Positions 23,101-30,389 of a DNA stretch of 30,389 nucleotides are shown here, in pieces. Source of the DNA: DATDCY01 sp031406795 [NCBI: Candidatus Rokuibacteriota bacterium] (lineage in GTDB: Bacteria > JAUVQV01); NCBI GenBank assembly GCA_031406795.1, contig JANOHV010000206.1, positions 1 to 30,389 on the forward strand. The letters are read 5' to 3'. A program made the position numbers and the translations under genes. Positions within the stretch are counted from its first letter, which is position 1. Every line of letters starts with the position of its first letter. The notes under the pieces were generated by a model. The model saw only the letters and a list, made by a program, of their open reading frames with translations, had not been told where the DNA came from and did no database searches.

Positions 23101-25903
23101 GGACACCCTGAGCAAGACGGCTGACGGTCGAGCGTCCGACGGTGGCGAGGTGCTGCCCATGACGCAGATCGTCCGGTTTCCGGAGCAGGTCGAGGAACGC
23201 GGCAATCAGGGACGGGATCAGCACGATGCCGAGGACCGTCAGGGTCCAGAACCAGGGCGATGCCAGGACCGACCAGCCCAGCACGAGCAGGGACGCCGCC
23301 GCAGCAGGCGCGAGACTGCGCCGCAGGTTGTCCAGGAGCTTCCAGCGGGACAGAACCGAGAGGGGGTTCTTGTGGCGTCTCCCGTCGGGGCCGGGAACGC
23401 CCGGCAGCAGCCAGCGCAGCAGCTGCCAATCCCCGCGAATCCAGCGGTGCCGGCGGCTCACGTCTGCGTCGTAGCGGCTGGGAAACTCCTCGTAGAGCAT
23501 GACGTCGCTCAGGAGCCCGGCGCGCGCGTAACAGCCCTCGATGAGATCGTGGCTGAGGATCCGGTTCTCGGGGAAACGTCCGCCCACCGCCCGTTCGAAG
23601 GCGTCGACGTCATAGATCCCCTTGCCGATGAAGGAGCCTTCACGGAAGAGGTCCTGGTAGACGTCCGAGACGGCGCGCGTGTACGGGTCGATGCCGGGGT
23701 CGCTTCCGTACAGGCGCGCATAGCGCGAGCGGTTCGTGCCCGGCAGACTCACCGCCACCCGCGGCTGCAGGATGCCGTACCCGGCAACGATGCGCTGCCG
23801 GTCTTCGTCGAAATGCGCACGGTGCAAGGGGTGCGCCATGGCCCCCACGAGCTGGCGCGCCGAATCGCGCGGCAGCTGCGTATCCGTGTCCAGGGTGATC
23901 ACGTACCTGACCGTCGTCAGCACCGCAGTCTCGCCGATGATGAGCGAGAAGCGCTCCCGCGCGCGAGCAGCGGTCCCGTCCTCGCTTTTGCCGCGCAACA
24001 GGGAGTTCAATGCCGAGAGTTTCCCGCGCTTGCGCTCGTAACCCATCCAGACCCGCTCCCGGGGATTCCAGCGGCGGGGGCGGTGAAAAAGGCAGAACGG
24101 GGCGCCGTGCGGGCTCCGGTACTTCTGATTCAGTGCCTCGATCCTCCGGCGGGCCAGCAGAACGAGCGGTCCGTCCGCCGCCAGGGTCTCCTCGGCCGCA
24201 TCCTGCAGGTCGGTGAGCAGGCCGAAGAGCAGGTTCTCGTCGCGATTCGCGAGGAACCGCACCTCCAGCGCCTCCACGAGGTCCTCGATGCCCGGGGCGC
24301 TGACGAGCATGGTCGGGACAACGGCGAGGGTCCGCGCTTCGGGCGGGATGCCCTTGGAAAAGTCCATGCGCGGCAGTTGCTGCGGGCCGACCAGCAGCGT
24401 CGCCAGCCAGTTCGCCACGGCTACCGCGAGCTGGCTGGTGCAGAGCACCGCGAGGATGCCGGTTGCCGCGAGCAGCCAATGCGACAAGCCGGCATGGTGC
24501 GCCCGGGCGAGCAAACCTGCGCTGAGGAGCGCCGTCAGCAGCGTGATCGCGCCCAGATACAGGGGCACCGGGAACCGGGAGCCCACACTCCGGAGGACTG
24601 CGGTGGGCGGTGCTCGCACCCCGGCCAGCATTTCAAGCTGCGAGACTCCCTGGTCGACGAGGTAATAGCCCACGTGAGCCGCCCGCCGATCGTCGCCCGG
24701 CGCGCCGTCGCCCCCGGACGCGCTCTGCCGGGCGAGCCGGATCGCCGCGGCCGCCACCTCGCTCTCCGAGAGCCGGCCGCCCTTGGCGATTCTTTCAACC
24801 ACGTGTCGGTACTGGTCGCGCGTCGAGAAATCCATGTTGCCGTAGGTCCCGTCGCCGTCCTCGCGCAGGGTCTGCTCGACCGCGCTCATCGTCTCGACGA
24901 ACGCGCGCCAGTCCATCGTGCCGAGGAACCGGAGGCTGCCGATGCTGTTGCTCATCGAGACCTGATCCGCGGCTTGCTGTTGGCTCTCCGACTGCACCAG
25001 ATGGTCGATCGTCATGCTGGACTCGGAGAGCCGCTGTTCTACCCAGGTGAGCGGCATGGCCAGCGCCAGCCCACGGCCCTGAAGCCGGCGGGCAAATTCC
25101 GCAACGAACGCGCTCTTCAGCGGCGGGTTCGAGCGCGCCATGTCCGCGATGACCAGAATCAGGCTCTTGGGGTCTTTGCCGGCGACCTCGAGGATCCGGT
25201 CCGCCCAGTGATCGGCCTGGTTGCGGTCGAGCCGGTCGGCCGCGATCCGCGCCCCGATGCGACGGAGGTTTTCGATCAACGCGAGCCTCAGCATGATGGG
25301 GATGGCCCACAACTCCCCCAGCTTCAGGACGGAGACGCTCTGGTAGGCGGCAACCAACCTGCTGAGGCTCTGCGGGTCGATCCGTCCGTCGCTGTGCGAA
25401 ATCGTCTCCAGCGCAATGTCATACACGCGCGGCAGCCCGGCCGATGGGCAGTCCCGCAGCTGAGGCAGCTCGCGGCTGTAGCCTTTCGGCAGGTGTCTCC
25501 TGGCCGTACGGATCTGCTCTTCGATCAGGTAGAAGTTGTCGAGCAGCCAGTCGCCGGCCGGCGTGATCCGGCGATCGGTCAGAAGCGCCTCCAGCAGCAG
25601 GCTGCGGGTCGCGGTGAGGATGGCTTCATTCTCGGCCAGCCGCGCCAGAAGCTGGTCGGGAGAATGGCCCGGGCTCAGCTGGTGCCGGCCGGCCAGAACC
25701 CTGCCATGCAGCTCCATCTGGTCGCTGCTGAAGAGCTCCGACCGCAACGGCGGCTCGGAAACGGCGAACTTCTGCGCCAGGTCCGTGCCGCAGAAGAGCG
25801 TACGCAACCGCGGCCGGCTGCCGGGAAAGGCCTTGTTGCCGGTCTTCAACGATGAGGTCTCCTGTTTTCTGAAGGTGCTTGCCATTCTCGAGATCGAGTT
25901 CAC
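17174..25903 (-). CDS. ndvB: Cyclic beta-1,2-glucan synthase (NdvB/ChvB type)
   Basis: Giant inner-membrane enzyme (about 2,909 aa; family about 2,800-2,900) that starts, elongates and cyclises periplasmic beta-1,2-glucan from UDP-glucose. An N-terminal region (1-440, [20 protein letters not shown]) precedes the first membrane pair (about 448-495). A GT84/GT2-like domain (about 520-840) has TLDTDTQLP near 671 and [15 protein letters not shown] near 820. More membrane helices (about 858-1040) are followed by a glycoamylase-like domain (about 1054-1500: [33 protein letters not shown]). Two GH94 substrate-binding regions and a GH94 phosphorylase domain at the C-terminus hold [10 protein letters not shown] (about 2488) and the catalytic-Asp motif [10 protein letters not shown] (about 2590). 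No frameshift is seen. The GTG at 25903 overlaps the stop of a 27-codon leader frame; ATG 25885 is an alternative. Cyclic glucans are osmoprotectants and host-interaction factors in rhizobia, Agrobacterium and Brucella; here an osmotic/envelope role is inferred. Confidence 0.94.
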   Translation of the reverse strand: MNSISRMASTFRKQETSSLKTGNKAFPGSRPRLRTLFCGTDLAQKFAVSEPPLRSELFSSDQMELHGRVLAGRHQLSPGHSPDQLLARLAENEAILTATRSLLLEALLTDRRITPAGDWLLDNFYLIEEQIRTARRHLPKGYSRELPQLRDCPSAGLPRVYDIALETISHSDGRIDPQSLSRLVAAYQSVSVLKLGELWAIPIMLRLALIENLRRIGARIAADRLDRNQADHWADRILEVAGKDPKSLILVIADMARSNPPLKSAFVAEFARRLQGRGLALAMPLTWVEQRLSESSMTIDHLVQSESQQQAADQVSMSNSIGSLRFLGTMDWRAFVETMSAVEQTLREDGDGTYGNMDFSTRDQYRHVVERIAKGGRLSESEVAAAAIRLARQSASGGDGAPGDDRRAAHVGYYLVDQGVSQLEMLAGVRAPPTAVLRSVGSRFPVPLYLGAITLLTALLSAGLLARAHHAGLSHWLLAATGILAVLCTSQLAVAVANWLATLLVGPQQLPRMDFSKGIPPEARTLAVVPTMLVSAPGIEDLVEALEVRFLANRDENLLFGLLTDLQDAAEETLAADGPLVLLARRRIEALNQKYRSPHGAPFCLFHRPRRWNPRERVWMGYERKRGKLSALNSLLRGKSEDGTAARARERFSLIIGETAVLTTVRYVITLDTDTQLPRDSARQLVGAMAHPLHRAHFDEDRQRIVAGYGILQPRVAVSLPGTNRSRYARLYGSDPGIDPYTRAVSDVYQDLFREGSFIGKGIYDVDAFERAVGGRFPENRILSHDLIEGCYARAGLLSDVMLYEEFPSRYDADVSRRHRWIRGDWQLLRWLLPGVPGPDGRRHKNPLSVLSRWKLLDNLRRSLAPAAAASLLVLGWSVLASPWFWTLTVLGIVLIPSLIAAFLDLLRKPDDLRHGQHLATVGRSTVSRLAQGVLTLAFLPYEAYFSLDAIVRTIGRMLITHRRLLEWSPSGDADRASRKNAEGFAGTCRSMGIAPVIAAATLACLAHSWPASLAAAAPLLGLWFFSPVIAWLISRPFARTKARLRPEQTLFLQKLSRKTWAFFERFVGPDDHWLPPDNYQNHPAPVVAHRTSPTNMGLALLANMAAADFGYLSAGQLVERTTNALATMEALERHRGHFFNWYDTQSLKPLSPRYVSSVDSGNLAGHLLTLRQGLLALPEQAILNPRVFAGLRDTLGILLDAAADARAGDAVTAALARLQQALEAACAAPATALAPVRLQLEQLAEHAAQVRAGIDGMSLGPEHPAGWWTRAFAAQCRAALDELLLLAPSSSDVGDGIPTLRELARRGNPQAVGRIAALERLARQSGELSRMEYDFLYDRASHLLAIGYNVDAHRRDTSYYDLLASEARLCTFVAIAQGQLPQESWFALGRLLSNVGGEPILVSWSGSMFEYLMPLLVMPAYERTLLDATCKAAVARQIEYGSKRGVPWGISESGYNTIDAHLNYQYRAFGVPGLGLKRGLADDLVIAPYASALALMVAPEAACLNLQRLAAAGAMGQFGFYEAIDYTASRLPRRQASVVIRSFMAHHQGMTFLSLAALLLDQPMQKRFAADPLFQATALLLQERVPRATGYYSQTTDLADSPSTPAGAAPVVRSFSSADTSSPQVQLLSNGRYHVMITNAGGGSSRWKDLAVTRWREDSTRDEWGSFCYLREVASGEFWSAAFQPTLKRPEEYEAVFSEGRAEFRRRDHDFETHTEIAVSPEDDIELRRITITNHGRTRREIEITSYAEVVLAPPASDTLHPAFSNLFVQTQILEQRQAILCTRRPRSRDEHAPWMFHMMAVPGVDAGKISYETDRLRFIGRGNTVAEPQAMTGPAASGGRVGSAPLSGSAGSVLDPIVAIRYRVTLDPDAAATINFVTGAGDTREVCLGLVEKYQDRYLADRVFDLAWTHNQVLLRQINATEADAQLYGRLCGSVIYANASLRADPGLIVANRRGQSGLWGYAISGDLPIVLLRIGDPANIELVRQLVQAHTYWRLKGLAVDLVIWNEDHAGYRQLLQERIMGLIAAGVETTMSSRPGGIFVRPIDQISSEDRVLFKTVSRAIISDSFGALADQINRRDSEPPLVPRLAQTRSRRAPTSTAAAIPLSDLLFFNGLGGFTHDGREYVITTTRGEVTPAPWVNVIANPQFGTVISESGGAYTWSENAHEFRLTPWYNDPVSDASGEAFYLRDEESGHYWSPTPLPRRGVTHYVSRHGFGYSVFEHTEDGVSSEMWVYVAPDAPIKFTVLKVRNNSGRSRSLSATGYVEWVLGDLRPKTAMHVSTEIDPKTGALFGRNPYHTEFADRTAFFDVDEASRSVSGDRTEFLGRNGSLRNPAALTRVRLSGRVGAALDPCAAIQVPFELAPGQEREIIFRLGVGRDSYDAGRLVRRFRGSAAAREALERVWHYWNHTLGAVQVETPDDSVNVLANGWLLYQTLACRLWARSGYYQSGGAFGFRDQLQDGMALVHAEPQLVRDHLLLSAAHQFREGDVQHWWHPPAGRGVRTHCSDDLLWLPLAVCRYVLTTGDTGVLDETVRFIEGRAVGKDEDSYYDLPHASEEAASLYEHCVRAINRGLTSGAHGLPLIGTGDWNDGMNMVGAHGKGESVWLGFFLHAVFGEFGEIARRRGDLSFSGRCREEAARLRGNLEEHGWDGGWYRRAYFDDGSPLGSADNAECQIDSIAQSWSVLSGAGDAGRARTAMDALDKRLVRRDQGLIQLLDPPFDTSSLNPGYIKGYVPGVRENGGQYTHAAIWAAMAFAALGDRSRAWELLTMINPVHHAGSPEDVARYKAEPYVVAADVYAVFPHTGRGGWSWYTGSAGWLYRLIMESLLGLRREGERLRLAPCLPADWPAFKIHYRYRETVYHIAVRQSSDGSPGLSVDGVEQPDGAIALVDDHQEHEVEVRLAPGA

Positions 25904-25983
25904 GCGGCTGGTTCCGGCACTCTCAAGCTTGTCCGGAGAAAGGCCGTCCTCGAGAATCGTTTCCCGGGCCGCGATCCAGTCAT
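25900..25983 (-). other. Possible 27-codon leader ORF before the glucan synthase
   Basis: ATG at 25983 opens a 27-aa Arg-rich frame ([20 protein letters not shown] then RVPEPAA) whose TGA overlaps the GTG start of ndvB (GTGA). A full AAGGAGG (25998-26004) lies upstream, but 14 bases from the ATG, longer than usual. It could couple translation of ndvB, which has no good ribosome site of its own. There is no homology evidence, so it may be chance. Confidence 0.3.
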
Positions 25984-26053
25984 GCTGAAGTAATAATCCT
26001 CCTTGCAGGCGAATTGCGCAACGGGCGGCATCGATATTCGACGGTCCGCACCT

Positions 26054-26257
26054 AGATCCGCGCGTACGCGCGGATCCAGCAGAACAGCAGGCATCTCAAC
26101 TCACCGGGAAGAGCCTGATTTCGCTCACGAGGAGCAGGGGGGCAGCGGTCAAGCAACGCTTGCAGCGAACCGCACGGTCCGGCATGAACCACCAGACACG
26201 AAAAACAAGACCAGTCAACAAGCCTGCCTCAGCTGATCCGCGCGTTACGCGCGGATT
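26054..26257. repeat. 203-bp dispersed repeat bounded by palindromes, copy B
   Basis: The left end is a perfect 22-base palindrome at 26055-26076 (arms GATCCGCGCG around TA). The right end is the ATCCGCGCGT / ACGCGCGGAT palindrome at about 26236-26256, identical to that of copy A at 2478-2680. The internal blocks GGCATCTCAAC, GGTCAAGCAACGCTTG and ACAAGCCTG match copy A in order and spacing. The gene-free gap 25984-26634 holds this element, then about 250 bases with no recognisable gene, then a candidate promoter. Confidence 0.75.
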
Positions 26258-26508
26258 TGGGCCGCACATCGACTCTTGCGCATCGCGGCCGGCCGGCCGC
26301 GCACGGAAACGGACATCTGCACAAAAAGCAGTTTCGTTATGTTGGATGTTTCGAAATTGCATTACGTGACAACAGCCCCGCCGTCAGCGATGCAGCGTTC
26401 ATGGCAACTCTTGGATCTTGTTGTATTCCTGCCGCGAGAAAGACAGATCGAGAAGCGGTGATCCGGAGTGGTCGTCTCATTAAGGGGCTCAACAGCCCGA
26501 GCCTGAGT

Positions 26509-26537
26509 TTCCGATTTCTGCGCCGACCGTATATGAT
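26509..26537 (+). promoter_or_regulatory. Candidate promoter of the cis/trans isomerase gene
   Basis: TTCCGA (26509-26514), 17-base spacer, TATGAT (26532-26537). The -10 box matches at five of six positions and the -35 at three of six. It would give a leader of about 90 nt before the ATG at 26635. Confidence 0.4.
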
Positions 26538-26634
26538 ATCGACAGCATTTCCGACAGTTGCGTGTTCCGCTCGGCGTGCAGGCCAGCCGACGGCACGATT
26601 GATGCAGGCAGAGATTGCAGGGGGGGCGTGTGCG

Positions 26635-29001
26635 ATGAGGGACAAAGCCGACGGGCAGATCCGTCTGGTTCTGGTGACGATCGGGCTGCTCGCCGGCTGT
26701 GCCGTGGCGCCGCCGGTTCCGGTGGCTTTCAACGCGCCGGCCCGGACGATCGATTTTCTGCAGGAGGTCAAACCGCTGCTCGACAAGCGCTGCGTCGTCT
26801 GCCACTCCTGCTACAACTCGCCCTGCCAGCTCAAGCTGGACTCGTTCGAAGGCGCGGACCGTGGAGCGACGAAAAAGGCGATCTACAACGCCTCGCGGCT
26901 GAGGACCATGGATCCGACGCGGCTCTTCACCGACGCCCGAAGCACCGAAGAGTGGCGCAGCAAGTCGTTCTTCAGCGTCACCGACAGCAATGCGTCGGGT
27001 GGATTGAACGATTCCACGATGATCGAATTGCTCTCCCACAAGATGAAGAACCCGGAGAGCGTCGGCGAGTACCGTGCGGAAGCGGAAGACCTGACCTGCG
27101 CCGAGAACGGGAAGGAGCTCGGGGAATACCTCGAAAAGCACCCGAACCGCGGCATGCCCTTCGGCTTCCCTCCATTGAAGCAGGAAGAGTTCGAGCTCCT
27201 GGCGGGCTGGCTGGTCCAGGGCGCGAGAGGACCGGCCGCGGCCGAACAGCTGGAACTCGTCTCGCCAACGGCGGCGGATGCGTTGGCCATCGCGCAGTGG
27301 GAAGCTTTCTTCAACCAGGACGACGCCAAGCACGCCATGACCGCTCGCTACCTCTACGAGCATCTCTTTCTGGCGCATCTGAACTTCGGCGGCGCGAGCC
27401 CCGACTTCTTCGAGCTGGTCCGTTCGCGGACCGCACCGGGCGAGCCGCTCGACCTCGTCGCCACCGTGCGCCCGTATGACGACCCGGGCGCGACTCGCGT
27501 CTATTATCGCTTCCGGAAGATCCACGCCACGATCGTCGTGAAGACGCACCTGGTGTTCGTGCTGGACGATGCGAAGCTGCAACGCTTCGACGAGTTGTTC
27601 ATTGCGCCCGAATGGCTGCAGCCCCCGCACCCGGTGGGATATGACCCGAGGCTGAGCGCCAATCCCTTCGCGGCGTTCGAGCAGATCCCCCCGCGTTCGC
27701 GCTACCAGTTCCTGCTCGACAATGTGAACTACATCATCATGAGCTTCATTCACGGTCCGGTCTGCAAAGGTCAGATCGCGCTCAATGTGCTCGACGATCA
27801 TTTCTGGGTCATGTTCGTGGACCCCGACCACGACTTGAGCGTCGCCTATCCGGCATTCCTGAAACTGCACTACGACAAACTGCGCCTGCCCACGGAGAAA
27901 GGGAGCGACTTCGGCATCTTCGACGCGCTGACCGATGAGTACCGCAAAGCCGCGGTGGAATTCTACCGGGTTCGCCAGGACTTCTACACGGCGCACAACT
28001 ACCGCGGTCTCGGTTATGAGTCCATCTGGAAGGGTGCGGTCTCCTCGGACACCCCGGCGCTCACCATCTATCGCCATTTCGAGAGCGCGTCCGTGCACCG
28101 CGGACTGCTCGGCAACCTGCCGAAAACCATGTGGGTCGTCGATTTCCCGCTGCTGGAGCGGGTCTACTATGGGCTCGTCGCCGGTTTCGACGTCTACGGC
28201 ACGGCCGGACACCAGCTGGCGCTGCGCAACTACATGGACGAGCTGCGCGTCGAAGGGGAGAGCTACTTCCTGGATTTTCTGCCCCCCTCGCTGCGGCGGG
28301 AGATCATGCAGTCCTGGTACCGGGATGTCGATCTCGAGAAGATGCACTATTACCCGACCGCGCTGCCCGCGAAGATCCCCTTCGTCACCACGGAGCCGCA
28401 GCGCGAGTTCATCGAGGCGCTCGTGAACGATCATCTCGCGCCCGCCGCGAAGATCGGCTTCGACCCGGTGAACTATCTGCGGGCGGGAGAGGTCTATCCC
28501 GGCTTGCCGGGAAAACCTGAAGCTGCGATCGACTACCTGCGGGCCTTGCGCGTTCTGACCCAGCCCGGCAGGCCCTTCCTCGCTTTGGTCGACGACTTCA
28601 ACGCCAACCTGGCCTACCTGAGAATCCGCCTGAAGAGCGGCCGGGATGTCGCCTGCTCGATCGTGGTCAATCGCTGGCACGACAACGTCGCGTACCTGTT
28701 CGGCGAGAGCGGCGCGCTTGACGCGTCGAAGGACAGCGCCGATTTCATCCCGGGCCTCGTCGGCTCCTACCCGAACTACTTCTTCGACGTCCGGGAAGAG
28801 GATTTCCCGGACTTCATCGATCTGCTCGCGCATTTCGAGAAGGGCCCGAGAGACCTCGAACGACTGTCACGGTACGGCGTCAACCGGGCCGACGAGAGAC
28901 TGTGGGAGGCCTACGACTGGTTTCAGAAACGCTTTTTGGAGGATGAGCCGACGGACGGCGGGCTCTTCGACTTGAACCGGTACTACCACTATGCGCGCTG
29001 A
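26635..29001 (+). CDS. cti: Fatty acid cis/trans isomerase (CTI), lipoprotein-type
   Basis: 788-aa periplasmic haem enzyme that converts cis-unsaturated acyl chains of membrane phospholipids to trans, stiffening the membrane within minutes under solvent, heat or osmotic stress. The N-terminus MRDKADGQIRLVLVTIGLLAGC carries a lipobox (LAGC, Cys22), so the protein is probably lipid-anchored. A cytochrome-c-type haem site CVVCH (Cys53, Cys56, His57) lies in the family block RCVVCHSCYNSPCQLKL. Further hallmarks are GMPFGFPPLKQEEF, FIHGPVCKGQIALNVLDDHFW, PKTMWVVDFPLLERVYYGLV and VNRWHDNVAYLFGE. The length is near the usual 760-790. ATG 26635 follows a GGGGGG stretch; ATG 26602 would add 11 residues before the signal peptide and fits less well. 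CTI is known to be controlled by enzyme access to the bilayer rather than by strong induction. The next gene is a PAS sensor. Confidence 0.95.
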   Translation: MRDKADGQIRLVLVTIGLLAGCAVAPPVPVAFNAPARTIDFLQEVKPLLDKRCVVCHSCYNSPCQLKLDSFEGADRGATKKAIYNASRLRTMDPTRLFTDARSTEEWRSKSFFSVTDSNASGGLNDSTMIELLSHKMKNPESVGEYRAEAEDLTCAENGKELGEYLEKHPNRGMPFGFPPLKQEEFELLAGWLVQGARGPAAAEQLELVSPTAADALAIAQWEAFFNQDDAKHAMTARYLYEHLFLAHLNFGGASPDFFELVRSRTAPGEPLDLVATVRPYDDPGATRVYYRFRKIHATIVVKTHLVFVLDDAKLQRFDELFIAPEWLQPPHPVGYDPRLSANPFAAFEQIPPRSRYQFLLDNVNYIIMSFIHGPVCKGQIALNVLDDHFWVMFVDPDHDLSVAYPAFLKLHYDKLRLPTEKGSDFGIFDALTDEYRKAAVEFYRVRQDFYTAHNYRGLGYESIWKGAVSSDTPALTIYRHFESASVHRGLLGNLPKTMWVVDFPLLERVYYGLVAGFDVYGTAGHQLALRNYMDELRVEGESYFLDFLPPSLRREIMQSWYRDVDLEKMHYYPTALPAKIPFVTTEPQREFIEALVNDHLAPAAKIGFDPVNYLRAGEVYPGLPGKPEAAIDYLRALRVLTQPGRPFLALVDDFNANLAYLRIRLKSGRDVACSIVVNRWHDNVAYLFGESGALDASKDSADFIPGLVGSYPNYFFDVREEDFPDFIDLLAHFEKGPRDLERLSRYGVNRADERLWEAYDWFQKRFLEDEPTDGGLFDLNRYYHYAR

Positions 29002-29033
29002 GAGCGCCGCCCCGCGGTTGAGACGCCAACCCT

Positions 29034-29048
29034 GGTTCAGGGTGAACC
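29034..29048 (+). terminator. Small hairpin after cti, weak terminator candidate
   Basis: GGTTCA-GGG-TGAACC, a perfect six-pair stem with a three-base loop, 33 bases after the cti stop. It has no T-run, so if it stops transcription it would not be a classic intrinsic terminator; it could instead be a processing structure or lie in an operon leader for the PAS gene. Confidence 0.25.
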
Positions 29049-29079
29049 CAAGGCCGCACCGAGAGCAGGGAGACGGAAG

Positions 29080-30389
29080 ATGCCCGGGATAAGCACCGAA
29101 GCCAGCGCCCAGGAATACTCGGAAAGTATCGTCAATACCGTACGAGAGCCCCTGATCGTTCTGGATCAGGACCTGCGGGTCGTATCCGCGAGTCGCTCCT
29201 TCTATGAAGTGTTCAAGGTGAATCCCGAGCAGACCGTGGGGCAGCTCATCTACGACCTGGGAAACAGGCAGTGGGATATCCCCAAGCTCCGGGAGCTGCT
29301 GGAAACCATCCTTCCCCTGAAGGCGACCTTCGACGACTATGAGGTCGAACACGATTTCGCCTCGATCGGCAGGCGCGTCATGCTGTTGAATGCCCGGAGG
29401 ATCCCCCGCCCGCCGGAAAAGCCGAGAGTCATCCTGCTGGCGATCGAGGATATCACCCAGCGCAAGAGACGGGACGAGACGTATCATCGGTTGGCGGCGA
29501 TCGTCAACACTTCCCTTGACGGCATCATCGGCAAAGACTTGCACGGCGATGTGACGAGCTGGAACAAGGCGGCCGAGCGAATCTACGGTTATACGGAAGA
29601 GGAGATGCGGGGCAAGAACATTTCTCTGCTGGCGCCTCCCGGGTATGAAGACGAAATACGCAACCAGATCAAGAGACTGCAAGACGGGGAAGCGATCGCC
29701 AATTACGAAACGAAGCGTCTGCGGAAAGACGGGGCCGTGATCGACATCTCGTTGACGCTATCATCGATCCAGGACGCGTCGGGCAGTGTCCGCGGCGTGT
29801 CGGCGATCATGCACGATATCACCGAGCAGAAAAAGGCGAAGCAGGTGCTGATGGTCAGTGAATACGCCGAGAGCATCATCAACACCGTGCGGGAGCCGCT
29901 GATCGTTCTGGACCAGGATTTGCGGGTGGTGACCGTCAGCCGCAGCTTCTACGACGTCTTCAAGGCCAATCCCGAGGAGACGGTGGGGCAGTTGATCTAC
30001 GACCTGGGGAACAAGCAGTGGGATATCCCCAAGTTGCGGGAGCTGCTGGAGGACATCCTGCCCAAGAAGGCGACCTTCGACAATTACGAGGTCGAACACG
30101 TCTTTTCCGCCATCGGCCGACGCGTCATGCTGCTGAACGCCCGACAGATTCTCAGGGGAAAAGGTAAGGAGCGGATCATCCTGCTGGCCATCGAGGACAT
30201 CACCGAGCGCAAGGTGATAGAGGCCGGTCTGGAAAAAACCCGCAAAGAACTCGAAGTTATCAAGAAAACCGCGGATGAAGTCAGTGAATTCGCCGAGAGT
30301 GTCATCAACACCGTGCGTGAACCCCTGATTTCGCTGGATCAAGACCTCAGGGTGGTCACCGTCAGCCGTTCCTTCTATGAATTCTTCAA
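29080..30389 (+). CDS. Multi-PAS sensor protein, cut by the window end
   Basis: At least 436 codons of a soluble sensor starting MPGISTEASAQEYSESIVNT, with a GGGAGACGG ribosome site just upstream. PAS A (about 14-128) is of the kind often fused to CheB/CheR or hybrid kinases (TVREPLIVLDQDLRVVSASR, GQLIYDLGNRQWDIPKLREL, EHDFASIGRRVMLLNARR). PAS B (about 140-250) is a standard PAS/PAC unit (IVNTSLDGIIGKDLHGDVTS, MHDITEQKKA). PAS C (about 262-378) is a close copy of PAS A, and a third copy of the same type begins at about codon 405 after a short coiled coil. The output domain (kinase, GGDEF or other) lies beyond the edge. No membrane segment is seen, so it senses a cytoplasmic signal. It is close enough to cti (78 bases) to be co-transcribed. 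Confidence 0.85.
   Translation, partial: MPGISTEASAQEYSESIVNTVREPLIVLDQDLRVVSASRSFYEVFKVNPEQTVGQLIYDLGNRQWDIPKLRELLETILPLKATFDDYEVEHDFASIGRRVMLLNARRIPRPPEKPRVILLAIEDITQRKRRDETYHRLAAIVNTSLDGIIGKDLHGDVTSWNKAAERIYGYTEEEMRGKNISLLAPPGYEDEIRNQIKRLQDGEAIANYETKRLRKDGAVIDISLTLSSIQDASGSVRGVSAIMHDITEQKKAKQVLMVSEYAESIINTVREPLIVLDQDLRVVTVSRSFYDVFKANPEETVGQLIYDLGNKQWDIPKLRELLEDILPKKATFDNYEVEHVFSAIGRRVMLLNARQILRGKGKERIILLAIEDITERKVIEAGLEKTRKELEVIKKTADEVSEFAESVINTVREPLISLDQDLRVVTVSRSFYEFF
29122..30389 (+). repeat. Duplicated PAS-coding segments
   Basis: Segments of one PAS type begin near 29122, 29866 and 30292 and are alike at the nucleotide level as well as in protein. The first two share most of about 340 bases, with mainly silent changes; only the first 100 bases of the third are visible. 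A different PAS unit (about 29480-29835) sits between the first and second. This points to fairly recent internal duplication. Confidence 0.7.

Noticed and set aside
21350-25855. A 1,501-codon open frame on the plus strand, antisense to the glucan synthase (and another of 770 codons at 19004-21316).
   Set aside because: Long antisense frames are expected in high-GC genes because stops are rare in some opposite frames. The translation is Arg/Gly/Glu-rich with no recognisable domain, while the opposite strand encodes clear NdvB motifs throughout.
26362-28833. An 823-codon minus-strand frame opposite the cis/trans isomerase gene.
   Set aside because: Composition is charged and repetitive with no domain; the plus strand has full CTI motifs.

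Overview
The window is about 30.4 kb of high-GC DNA from a Gram-negative bacterium. An Omp85 protein (TamA-like), a TamB-like protein, a lipoprotein-type periplasmic isomerase, a PqiA-domain protein and IPTL-CTERM sorting tails all imply a two-membrane envelope. The mix of mycobacterial-type inositol-phosphate synthase, IPTL-CTERM/exosortase, cyclic beta-1,2-glucan synthase and fatty acid cis/trans isomerase fits a deltaproteobacterium-like or other deep proteobacterial or neighbouring lineage. I cannot fix the taxon from sequence alone. I see no rRNA, tRNA, CRISPR array, phage gene or insertion sequence.

Layout. (1) 1-661, minus: truncated inositol-3-phosphate synthase. (2) 823-3634, minus: two paralogous secreted ice-binding-family (DUF3494) proteins, each with a C-terminal IPTL-CTERM sorting tail and each followed by a near-identical hairpin terminator. 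They are separated by about 730 bp that holds a structured leader, a candidate promoter and a 203-bp repeat. (3) 3842-8108, plus: a tightly overlapped four-gene operon transcribed away from the ice-binding genes. It encodes a SpeD-like AdoMet decarboxylase, an exosortase with three tandem modules (two with intact Cys/Arg/His triads, one degenerate), a GT-C-like polytopic membrane protein and a SAM methyltransferase. (4) 8190-10738, plus: a PqiA-domain membrane protein coupled to a REC-histidine kinase protein. (5) 25903-10735, minus: a large envelope cluster of cyclic beta-1,2-glucan synthase (about 2,900 aa), a TamB-like protein and a TamA/BamA-like protein. (6) 25984-26634: a gene-free gap with the second copy of the 203-bp repeat. 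(7) 26635-29001, plus: fatty acid cis/trans isomerase with a lipobox and a CxxCH haem site. (8) 29080-end, plus: a multi-PAS sensor protein cut by the window edge.

How it may work together (inference). The central unit looks like a self-contained sorting system. The two IPTL-CTERM proteins are the obvious substrates, the three-module exosortase the processing enzyme, and the GT-C protein and methyltransferase possible modifiers. The AdoMet decarboxylase could supply decarboxylated AdoMet (an aminopropyl donor) or act in polyamine synthesis. Ice-binding proteins, cis/trans isomerase, periplasmic cyclic glucan and inositol phosphate together suggest a region devoted to envelope, cold and osmotic adaptation.

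The most noteworthy items are the triplicated exosortase, its operon partner SpeD, the apparently leaderless start of that operon, the shared tail-plus-terminator cassette of the two ice-binding genes, and the palindrome-bounded 203-bp repeat found at both ends of the window.
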